From: Cristatella mucedo
Taxonomy: Eukaryota; Bryozoa; Phylactolaemata; Cristatellidae
DNA: 64,000 bases
Assembly: GCA_009760855.2 (NCBI GenBank)
Contig: WPIO01000046.1
Coordinates: 1,429,001 to 1,493,000, forward strand
Direction: 5' to 3'
The position numbers and the translations under genes were made by a program. Under the pieces are notes generated by a model that did not search any database, had not been told where the DNA came from, and worked only from the letters and a program-made list of their open reading frames with translations. Below are positions 46,020 to 57,300 of this stretch, one piece after another. Positions within the stretch are counted from its first letter, which is position 1, and every line of letters begins with the position of its first letter.

Positions 46020-46560
46020 GGTCTAATAACACCAATAGTAATAATAATAATCACGTGTATGGCACACTATGATAACTAAATCACTTTCTAGGTGCTTTAT
46101 ATAAGTGGAAATGAAGCACCAATTGGCAAATGTGAAAACGTACACAGTGTCAGCAAGCATAAACACATAAAGAACAAATCGTTTGCGCCCAGCAAATGTT
46201 GTGAGGAACAGGTGCGTTTTAGCTTCTCTTTAAATGTGCTCAAGTCGAGGTAAGTCGTGACGTCAGTTTGGAGCCAGTTCTAGATTTTGGGAGTAAACAA
46301 ACAAAAGACACCGTCTCTAAAGGATTTGAGGTCGGTTATTGGCACAGCAAAAGAGCTTGTCAGAATCAGAAGAGCAGCTGGTGCATTTCCTTACCCGATT
46401 TTTGGGGGGTAGTTCGGGATAGGCGGGAACACGAGTATGAAGGGACCTAAAAGTGAGTGACAAAACCTTCAAGCTTCTTGATCAGGAGCCAGTGCAGGTC
46501 GTTTAAATGTGTAATGTGGCAACTGCACCGCTCACGTTAGACAGGCCCAGCTGCAAGATG
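46020..46560 (-). mobile_element. LINE-A 3' end copy
   Basis: (AAT)n tail on + at 46035, complement of the 3' UTR, then C-terminal coding to 46.56 kb. It abuts the previous minus copy. Confidence 0.75.
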
Positions 46561-47849
46561 GTTTCACCAACTGTACACATCTTACTGCACAGGCCAGAGG
46601 ACCTGCAGTGAGTTAGATCGAGACGGTTTCGTAAATCCACGTTCTCCAGGTCTAGCGTCGAATTTTTAACAAGTTGCTTGGCAGTAGCCTTTTTGAAAGA
46701 TGCTAGGTCAGAACTTGAGGCCAGGGATAGAGTTACTATTTGTATATGCGAAGCGGCTGGATAGAGACCCAAGTTCTTAAGGGCTTTATTCAAATAAATA
46801 TTATTTTTGTTAGTGATTTAGGGCGGAATCTATGCATACATCTACATTTTCCTTGAATAGACATACACACCCAATATACATTGAGTGATGAAAAAAAGCG
46901 AGTGGCCGCCGTTGTTAACTTATGAGCCAGCAACTTTCCGATATCGCGGCGGCAGCAGTTCCTTAGCCTTGCGAGCTAATTTAAAGGAGAACCTAGTGAG
47001 CTAAAGGAACACAACAGCAATTCTCGCATGGCCCAATAGACACACGGGAAGACGAAGGTGCTTTGTGACAAAACTCCAAGGAGCCAGAGGAAACTACCCA
47101 GCATGCACGCGCGAAGCACCGACGATCGGCAATGGAAAGGCCGACGCATTCCTGCAATTCTCAAGATCGCGCGACGGTGCAGGTACCAGAAAAGACAGTC
47201 AGCAATAACGACACGGCCAGCAACTAAGCTAGAAAAATATGCCAAACTCCTGAAGTACAGCCACTCGAGCAGTTTCGGAGAAGCGATGTGGGCTGGCAAA
47301 CTGCGCAGGGATTCACGAGGCTGCCAACGCGACTGCGGCCGTCGGCCGCCGAACGACGACGCCTAGTGCGCATTTCCGCCGAAGCGCCGCGCGAGTGCTC
47401 TTCTGCGCTCTTAACCCGGGGGCTACTTTTGAGTGTGGCCGATGCAGCCGGCTAGTGGAATTGGGAAGTCACGACAGGCACGCGCGCCTCGCACCCTGCC
47501 GCCGCCGGCGCCGCAACGACCGACGAACTTTCTCAGCGGTATACAGCTGGCGCGGGGGGGGGGTGGGGCGGAGTCAGGCGGGGGGGGGACGCAACCTTGG
47601 GAAAGTCGCGCAGCAGACAGATTGCGCGCAGTGAATCGCCGGACGAAGTTCAAGCAACCGCGGAAAGCCAGAGCCGCTTCTGCGCAGAAAGACAGACCTA
47701 CCGAAGAATTTCGCGACAGCTGCAGCACAGGCTGCCGCGGAGAATGCTTCTGCGGCGGCACGTACGCAGCGGCGGCTATCCCTAAGCCCGAGGGGGGTGC
47801 GGTTTCTTAGGGAAGGTCTAGGTCGAACAGACCGCAGTCGGAAGCTCGA
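46561..47849 (+). promoter_or_regulatory. 5' flank and presumed promoter of the FKBP gene
   Basis: From about 47.1 kb the DNA becomes GC- and CpG-rich, with G runs at 47555-47588, up to the start codon at 47850. It looks like a CpG-rich promoter. No TATA box near the start. 46.56-47.0 kb is plain. Confidence 0.4.
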
Positions 47850-48339
47850 ATGGACGCCGTACGTGGTTCCCCGGAGCCGACCGGCGACGGCGCGCAGCTG
47901 ATCCCGCCGGCGGGGCGGGCTCAGCTTCGCGCCGCAGAGGAGAGCAGCTCGGCGGCACAGCGGCGGCGCGAGAGTGGCGACGGCAGCGACAGTGGCTGCG
48001 CTTTGCGGCCGCCGCCGGTCGATTCGCCTTTGCCTCGTTGCCTCGCCGGCGTCCTCGCAGCCGCCGCACGGGACTGCGGCGTTTCGCTGCCGGGCGAAGC
48101 GGCGGCCACTGGCGGCGGCGTCGCGGCTGCGACCGAGGACGGTGGCGATGCGTCGGAGCCGGCTTGCGACTTGCTGTCCAAAGGCGAAGGCCGCTACCTC
48201 AAAGTCGTAACGCGAGGCGGCGCTGGGGACGAGCTGCCCGTGGCCGGCGACCGCGTGCGCGTTCGCATGGTGGCCAGGACGCCGGACTCGGGCTGCGGCG
48301 CCGCACGTGGCGAGGTTATGGAATTCACTCTCGACGAAT
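47850..48339 (+). CDS. FKBP gene exon 1
   Basis: Codons 1-163 plus one base; donor GACGAAT|GTGAGT. The long extension is rich in Ala, Gly, Ser, Glu and Asp. FK-I begins at about residue 111 (KGEGRYLKVVTRGGAGDELP, VAGDRVRVRM). A read-through ORF continues to 48440 but has no FKBP similarity after the donor. Confidence 0.85.
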
Positions 48340-51300
48340 GTGAGTGCTCCCGCGAGCTGCCCTCGGCTGCGCGACACGAAGCTCGCCTCGCTGTAAGCCA
48401 TCCTAGCGAAGGCCAAGTCGAGTTTAAAAAAAATAAATAAAAAGTTTAGGTGGGAAAATAGTGGAAGCGCTGGCACACCATCCGAAAATGCCTTACTGCA
48501 TGCATGTATAAGATTATGTCGTCGCATTTGGGTCGCAGCAGGCCTACTCGTTCAAGTTGAATGGCGACAAACCAACTTACTAGTTATGGACAAGCAAAGT
48601 GCGACGAGACTCCGAAATAGGAAAGCTTAGCGCTCGAAATCGGCTCTGCCAGCGTATCTCCAGTAGAATATGCGCAAAATCCAAGTGTCCAGTTCCAAAG
48701 TGACCTTTCACTAGACGACCGCATCAGCTTCGCAGTCTGCTTACTTTCAGCTATGTTAATAATGAAGAAATTTCGGCCTGCTTAGACAGGGATACCACAT
48801 CCAAGTTGGTCAATGCATTTGAGACATCCTGTCTCGACTTCTGTAAATTCTGTTAATTCACTGTTTGGTGGTCTACCGGCCAGTGCAATCAGGCACTTAC
48901 AGTTGGTGCAAAACTCTGCAGCTAGGCTTGTCTGCCGTGAGCTTTGCAGTTGCCACATCACACAACTTCTCAATAATAATATTAATAATAATAATGCACT
49001 TGATAAAGCGCCCTCAGAGAACTCAATCTCTCTCTAGGCGCTTTACATTTGCTGCAAAGGGAAATGCAATTGAATGGTGAGTAAAATCATGCTTGACAAA
49101 CAAACAAAATGAATAACATGGTTAGGGGTGACATGCACAGGGTCAGCATGCAAATGTGGTTAGTGGCAGCATGCACAGTGTCAGCATGTATAGGCACATG
49201 AAGGACGAATCACAGGGACCCACTAAATGCTGCCCTAAATAGGTGCGTTTTAAAATTCATTTTAAATGTGGTCAGGTCAGGGGATGTTCTGACGCAGGTC
49301 GGGAGGGAGTTCCAGGCTTTGGGAGCATACGAACTAAATTCTCACCGACCTGCACTGGTTCCCAGTCAAGCAACGCATCGACTTCAAGGTTTTGTCACTC
49401 ACTTTTAGGTCCCTTCATTCTTTGGCTCCAGCCTACCTATCAGATCTACTGCCCCACCAGGCTAAGCATCGTACTACCCACTTTTCGTGACTCAAATCGT
49501 TTGGTTATGCCTCGAACCAACCCCCAGATTCTTTGAAGACCGTGCCTTCAATTCATGTGCTCCCACTGCCTGGAACTTACTCGACTTAGGTCGTCACATT
49601 CCCTGACTTGACAACATTTAAAAAGTAAGTAAAAAAATGTCTGTTTCTCACACATTTGGTGGGTTCTTGTACCAGGCTAAGCATCGTACCACCTGCTTTT
49701 TGCAATCTAACTGTTTGCCTATACCTCGTACATAAAATCCTTTGGGGACCGTGCCTTTAGTTCGTATGCTCTCAAAGCCTGGAACCCCCGACTTCCGGCA
49801 CGACACCTGACTTCTTCACATTTAAAAAGAAACTAAAAACGCATCTATTTATCACAGCATTTAGTGGGTCCCTGTGATTCGTCTTGTATGTGCTTATTCG
49901 TCTTGACACTGTGCATGCTGCCACTAACCATCCTTGCATGCTGACCCTGTGCATGTCACCCCTAACCATGTTATTCTTGTTGTTTATTGAGCATGCTACC
50001 ACTTTTTATCAAGCATTATATTACTCACCATTCAATCGAGTTTCCCTTTGCAGCAAATGTAAAGTGCCTAGAAAGGGATTGAGTTCTCTGAAGGCGCTTT
50101 ATCGAGTGCATTATTATTATTATTATTACTACTAACCATCAATCGTGCTTCCTTTGCAGCAAATGTAAAGTGCCTAGAAAGAGACTGAGTTCTCCGAGGG
50201 AGTTATATAAAATGTACTATTACTATTATTACTTGTCCTCTATGTGCTTATGCATGCTGATCCTGTGTATGTTACCACTGACCGCATTACGCGAGTTGAC
50301 ATTGTGCATATTACCTGTAACCGTATGATCATGCTTCCTTTAGAGCATATATGAAGTGCCTAGACATAGATAAAGTTCTCTGAGGGCACTATACAAATTT
50401 ATTTTTATAAATGGTGATTTTGGCCGACAGCTATTTTCCGAAAAGATCATAGCTCAGCACCACCGTGCAGCGATATACCAGATCCAAGGTCTAGCTTCTT
50501 TGTAAACCTATGGTCACCCGAAAGTTGGAAGACCTCACCAAGAAGATTAGTTGATCTAGCATCACTCCTGTAAAGTCTGCCCGTTTTTGGGCATGCTATT
50601 CCATAACGGCTTGTTGTTTGATGAGCACATTTCCTCCAAAGTCAGTTAGGCCTACTTTCAGCTAAGGAACATTGCTAAAATCTGAGCCAGCTTATATAAG
50701 TGTACGACAGCCAAACCAGTTCACGTGCTTCTGACATGGCATCTAGATTATTTATTTCTCAATTATTTGTTCTTTATAATATTATTTATCTTTATTTGGG
50801 ACTCGCTGCCTGTACCCTTAATCGTCTGCAGCTGGTGCAAAACTTTGGAGCTCGGCTGAGCTGTCATCAACAGCGAGGCTGTCACATCTGGTGTTTCGTT
50901 GAGTCTTAGATGTCCTCAATCAGGGAATATCGTGACGTTATTAAGTAGAGACTTATAGGCTGTAAGTGCATAAGAGCAGACGAATACATGGTCTGCAGAG
51001 GATTTGATGCTGCTTAGAGGCACCTCAAAATTAACCTGAGTCGGGAGGCCTGAGGAGTAATTCAGATTGGTAAGCCGGTGCAAGATAATGAAGGAACCTA
51101 ACAATGAGTAAGGGGACTTTGAAGTCGGTGGGCTGCTTGATGTAAGCCAGTGCAAGACCGAGATAAGAGGTGTAATGTTTGTTGCATTCGCAACTTTCAA
51201 GACAGAAAAGCCTTGCTGTCGAGTTAGCAACACCTGTAACCATAAAATTGTATTATCGTCACAGTGGCAAGCAGACAATTGCAGAAGCTTTGAGGCAACG

Positions 51301-54300
51301 TCACAAATGTATTGACTAGTGTGTGTGGTACCCTTGTCTGAGCAGACCGAGTTTTAGCAAATCTATATAACTGAAAGTAAGCAGACTTGACTGTTGACCT
51401 GACATGGTCATCCAACAAAATGTCAATCTGAAACAGCTTGCCCTAACTTCATGCAGATGGCGGGCTGAACCAATATCGAGGGTAAGGCATTCCTGTTTCT
51501 AAGTGATACTACCATTTGCCCTTAACCCTTCCCTTAGTCTTATCTGCAATTCAATTTAAGAAAGTTAGCAGCCATAAATAATAAATCATTTGTATAGTGC
51601 CCTTAGAGAACTTAATCTCCATTCAAGCACTTCACATATGCCACGGGGCTCGAGCCCACAACTTTGGTCATCAAATACATTCATGCATCCTAGCTGACTA
51701 AATGTCTTAGCTTGTCGAGTAACTTGCCATGAAGTGTTTGGACGTTCATCGTTGCTCGGCCGAGCATGAAACCTACTCATGTGTTAAAACGTAGAGCTGT
51801 ACATGTAAACTACATCTGAATCGATAGCCGATGCTACGCTGCTAATTCTTTAAAGCTTAACAATTATAGGACCATTGTAATAGCTGTGGGAAAATCTAGT
51901 GTCTACCGAATGCTGGAAAACCCTGCTCTCAAGATTGGTTCAGCTAGCATTACTCCTTTGACGTCTGCCCATAATCTAGGTGTACCATTCCAAAGCGACT
52001 TGTATCTCTGTCAGTAACTCCACAAAGTCATAAAGACCATGTGGGTGTTACGCAGGAGAGTTTTGTGTAGCGCATTCACAGCCTAAGCGGCTTTCGGTAC
52101 GAATTCGGTACCCAACAGACTTCGTCTCACACAACAAAGAGAAAGTGGGAAGCATAGCAGAGTCAGGAGAGCAGTTGAGGTAGTGAGTAGCATAGAAGTA
52201 GCAGTTCAGGACCGCTGAAAAAGATGTGCCAAAGTCGGCAGTAGGAGAGTAGTTGTCGTTGCATAAGAATTGTGGAAGCGAGTTCCACAGTCTAGGACCT
52301 GCAGAGCTAAAGCTTCTGTCACCAACTGTCTTTAAGCAGAGGAATGGGACAGCTAATTTATTGTCCACACAGGACCTGAGGGCGCCAACAGGCTGAAACT
52401 GACTTGTCATCAGATCAGCACTCTTCCTTCACTGTGAAGTCGGCCTGCTTTCAGCTAATGCTTGCCGCTCAAATCAGGGCCTTCTTAGATAAGAGATGTC
52501 GCCATTAGTCAATTCCTACCGGCAGGCCTTCTTCTGCGGGTCAGTTAAAATCTCCCTTCGTCGTGATTTCGCCCTATCAGCAGCTCGGCTCTCAAACGAC
52601 TTACGACCCGCAAGTTTAAAGCGCTGCACTTGTTATGGTAGAAGCTCACTCGCTGTACCTCAGCGTGTTGTGAAAAGTTGATTGACGGCAGTTACTAAGG
52701 TTCAATTTAAATTTGATGGGGCAGCGTCTGCCAGGCCAGCTGCATGCCGACTAGAATGCAAGCCACTTAATCGATATCACACAGTTATTGGGCAGCCTCT
52801 TAAATTCTGCCTGTTAAATGCCTGCTCACTAAAAATCAAGGGGCTACTTATCCGAGATCTGCTGTCCATGAGAAGCTAGATGCATTTCTGCTGACCGAGG
52901 TATGGATGATGCCCTGCTTTGGTAGCTGTGTATCTGAGATCGCCCCACCCACGTTCTCATTCTTTCAGTTCATGTGGTCTGATAAGGTTGGTGGAGAGGT
53001 TGCCATTGTTGTTCATAAATCGTTTGGCTAAAAGGCATGCTGTTCTTCGCATGGGCCATCGTTTGAATCAGTTACAATCAGGTCCTCATCAAAGACCATG
53101 CCTCTAGCTGTTGTGATATACCGCTTTTCTGGCTGTCTAAACTTGTTTATAGAGAAGTTTTCGGAGTTGAGTGACAGGCCGTTACTGATTGCAGGAGACT
53201 TCAACATTCATGTTGACAACCCTAGCAAGTCATAAACTCATTTCTTGATCGTCTAGAGAACTTTTTGTTTAGTCCAATGTGTTAATCATATCGCTCACGT
53301 CAGTGGCCATATCCTGGATCTCGTTATCACTACGGATGTCTGCCCCACTGACCTTACTGTTCCTGCTCCATCTTACACACAGGGTAATGTCGGGTTTGTC
53401 CAGCGATGCAACTTAATAAGCACTGACCAGGACACATTTTTGAAATCTTATGCGAGGCAGGTCTTCTTGATCTGCACTCAGACGGCCTACAGCCTTGATA
53501 CCCTCACCGATGCTGTGAACATGACACTCGGGAGTGCCCTTGACTAGCGTGCTCTTGTACGTTCTGTCCGTGTACAGAGTCGTGGAGATATATCTAATAA
53601 ACTTCAAATCCTTTGGTGGCCATACTGCCAGTTCCTCTGCTCCCAAAGCCTGGAACTCACTCCCGACTGACATCACAGCACCCCCTGACTTGACAGCACT
53701 TAAAAGAAGCTGCTGAAAACTTGCCTGTTTCTCAAAGCATTTGCTCCGTGCGTCTGAATTGTCTCCTTGACGTTCTACAGTGCTGAAATTATGCATGTTA
53801 TCACCAATCAAACGTGATTTCTTTCCAGCATATTTAATGTCCTGATACAAAGATTTGGCTGCCTTAGGGCATCACGCACGTTGAATTGTTTTGTTAAAAG
53901 CCGAGGTGTGAGGTGGCGCCTTGCAAGCAGCCCTCGGGGTTACCCCTGGCCAGAGCCTGCTGGCAGGGGACGCTCTGGGGCATCAGAGCTTATCGGTACC
54001 GGCCTGATGATTCACGACTAATAACGCTCCTGTCAGTTCCCCTGCAGCAAGGGCCTCTGAGCAACCGGAAAACTGGCAAAACAGCATCTGTAGTACTACT
54101 TTGCCTTTCTTTCTAGCACTACGAGAACCTTGCAACATGTTGGGGGGGAGCTGGAGCAGGTTAGACGAGACTTTTAGCTGACGAGCTTTGACCTGCCGGT
54201 GGCTCGGCTGCACGCCTTTAGCAAGACTTGCCCTCCAGCTGGTGCAAAACTCAGCAGCTCGGCTGGTCTGTCATCGACTGCATAACTATCTCCCTAACAA

Positions 54301-57300
54301 GCATCGAATCGACTTCAAGATCATCTCTCTGACCTACAGGTCGCATCACTCACTTAAACTAGTAAAGTAAAAAAAAAAGTAAAAGCTCGCTGATTTAACA
54401 GCCTTTTTCGTATAGTGACAGAAGAGCCTTTACGGCTGTAACCTCTGCTGATAAAGGATCGCCCACCGAAGGATTCGAACCCACGACCTCGGGACCGAGG
54501 TAGTGAAAAGCATCCGCCTTACCTATAATTATAATAATAATCATAATAATAATAATAATAATGCACTTGATAAAACTCCCTCAGAGAACTCAATCTCTTT
54601 CTAGGCGCTTTACATTTGCTGCAAAGGGAAATGCAATTGAATGGTGAGTAATATCGTGCTTGATAAACAAACAAAATGAATAACATGGTTAGGGGTGACA
54701 TGCACAGGGTCAGCATGCAAATGTGGTTAGTGGCAGCATGCACAGTGTCAGCACGAATAAGCACATAAAGGACGAATCACAGGGACCCACTAAATGCTGT
54801 CCTAAATAGGTGTTTTTAAGTTCTTTTTAAATGTGGTCAAGTCAGGGGATGTTCTGACGCAGGTCGGGAGGGAGTTCCAGGCTTTGGGAGCATATGAACT
54901 AAATGCACGGTCTCCAAAGGATTTGAGGTTTGTACGAGGTATTGGTAGACTGTTGGATTCCGAAAAGCAGGTTGTACGATGCTTGGCCTGGTGGGGGAGT
55001 AGATCTGAGAGATAGGCTGGAGCCAAAGAATGAAGTGACCTAAAAGTGAGCGACAAAACCTTGAAGTCAATCCATTGCTTGTCCGGTAGCGAGTGCAGGT
55101 CGGTGAGAAGTGGTGTAATGTGGCAACTGCGACGCTCACGACAGACAAGCCTAGCTGCGGAGTTTTGCACCAGCTGCAATCGCCTGATCGCACATGCCGG
55201 TAGGCCAGTAAGCAGTGAGTTGCAGAAGTTGAGAGGGGATGTTACGAATGCATGGACCAACTTGGACGTGGTATCCTTATCTAAACAAGCCCGAATTTTA
55301 GCAATCTTATGTAGCTGAAAGTACCTAGTGAGCCATGACTGCTGACCAGCCAACCTATCCCACCTCCCTGCTTGTCCAGTCAGTAGTCCTCGAACCACCT
55401 GTTCCTCGGCCTCCAGCCATCTCACCTTTCATTGCACTAATTAAAGTCTGTTAGTGATTGGGCCATAGGTTGGTATGCACCGAAATTCTAGAACCTGCTT
55501 TCTGCTTCTGGAAGTAGCAGCCCAGTATGGCTGGAAAGGACATGCCACAGTCGGAGCATGAGTGAAGATGTTGCTGTGTAAGAATTGTGGAAGTGTGTTC
55601 CACAGTCCAGAACCTCCTAAGCAAATGCTTCTGTCACCAATGGCCATTAAGGTAAGGAACAGAGCACCTAATTTATTTTCGATAGGGGTAGGACCCGAGT
55701 GCACGAGGAAGCTGAAACTGGTTCAGCAGTTTTGCTAGATATAAAGGAAGCCAGGTGTATTTAACAGCCTCATTTGTGTATGTAGCAGCAGAGCAGCCTT
55801 CTTGGCTTTACTGCACCACTCTGATAATCAGTAATAAAGGATTGCCTGCTGCCACACTCGAACTTCCCGGGACGTGAAATGCGAGCACCTTACCCTTAAG
55901 CCAAAAGTAAAGTAAAAAAAAAATTAAAGATTAGCCGACCAAACAGCCTCATTTATATAATGCCACAAGCACTTTAGCACCTATCACCTCTTATATATCT
56001 ATATATATTATATCTATCACGGCTTGCACAGGGCAGTAAAGGATTGCCTGCTGAAGGACTCGAACCCGTGACCTGTGTCGTCAAGTGCCAGCACCTTACA
56101 CCTGGGCTGAGACTCGGGTTTTAAGACTCGGGAATAATTTCCAATGTGCTTGGACTTTACTGCAGTTGCTTATTGTTGATGGGGTTACAGCAGCTCAGTC
56201 GATCCTTTTTATGTAAGCTCTCATAAATATAGGATGTAAACTTGATGATGGCCACTTTGTCTCGCTGGAGGCGATCGCCGAAAGCGCAACAGGAGGAGGC
56301 AGAGATCCAGCATAGGTGGTTGGGCAAAAGCTGTGGTGGCACCGAGCTGAGAAGATTGACCTTTGACTTGGAGATGGAAAGAGGCCCGCTGCGATGCATC
56401 GACCAAGCTGCGTCTCGTCTCAGCGTCGCCGGTCTGTCGTCAGTGCTGCACATTGGCAAGGCTGCTGTCTGTCCCTGATATCCCATTAAGCAGATTGCAT
56501 AGGCTTTGGGTGCCGAGTGCTGCACTGTCCTGTCCGGACTTGAAGGCCTCCTCTTGTGAGGTAAGCCTTAGGTACTCTTAATAATTCATAACTGGCTAAA
56601 CCACCAACTGTATTTTCAGCTCTTCGTGCTCTCGGGCAGCAGTAAATTTCCTTTTGCTAAACTACTGTTTCGATCCGAAAGTCCCTGGCGTTGGAACTCG
56701 CTTCTACAGCTCTTGCACGGCACACCGGTTTCTCTGCTGTCCTGCTGCTGATTCTGGCCCTTTTGCTCTAGCCACTTTTTTCCGCTAGCGGCTATTTACT
56801 TCCACCTTTACTCGCCTGCTTCAGCTGCGCTACGCATTTTTGCATTTCTTTCTCATAAAGAGATGTTGGCCATGGAGTGAGCGCATCCGTTGGATCTTTG
56901 AATTTGGCTTTCCCTGTCGGCAGAACAATCCACGTTGCTCTGCGGTGCTGCTGCTGCTGCTGATCAATCCCGGCGAGAGTTGAAACCACAGCAGCATGCA
57001 GCTGTGTGGATGATCTCATCGAGCTGAGCTTATGCTAAGCGAGAAACTGGAGCTGGCTGTACGATCGGTGCCCACTAGCCAATGAGAGAGATTAAAGTCT
57101 GCATTAGTTTTTCATGCACACCGGCTCCTAAGGGCAGCAGGATTCGACCCAAGCCACTAGGAGACCACCGAATAGAAAGCGCTTGTTAAAAAAAAACTGC
57201 TCATCCTTAGCATCACCTGGCTTGCCCGTCAATGACTAGGGTCGTGGGCTCGAGCCCTGCCGACCATTAAAGTGCCTGGATTAGAGATTGTTCTCTTAGG

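Noticed and set aside
47574-48527. Minus-strand ORF of 317 codons opposite FKBP exon 1
   Set aside because: It is Arg/Ala-rich, typical of the antisense of GC-rich coding DNA, with no similarity to any family.
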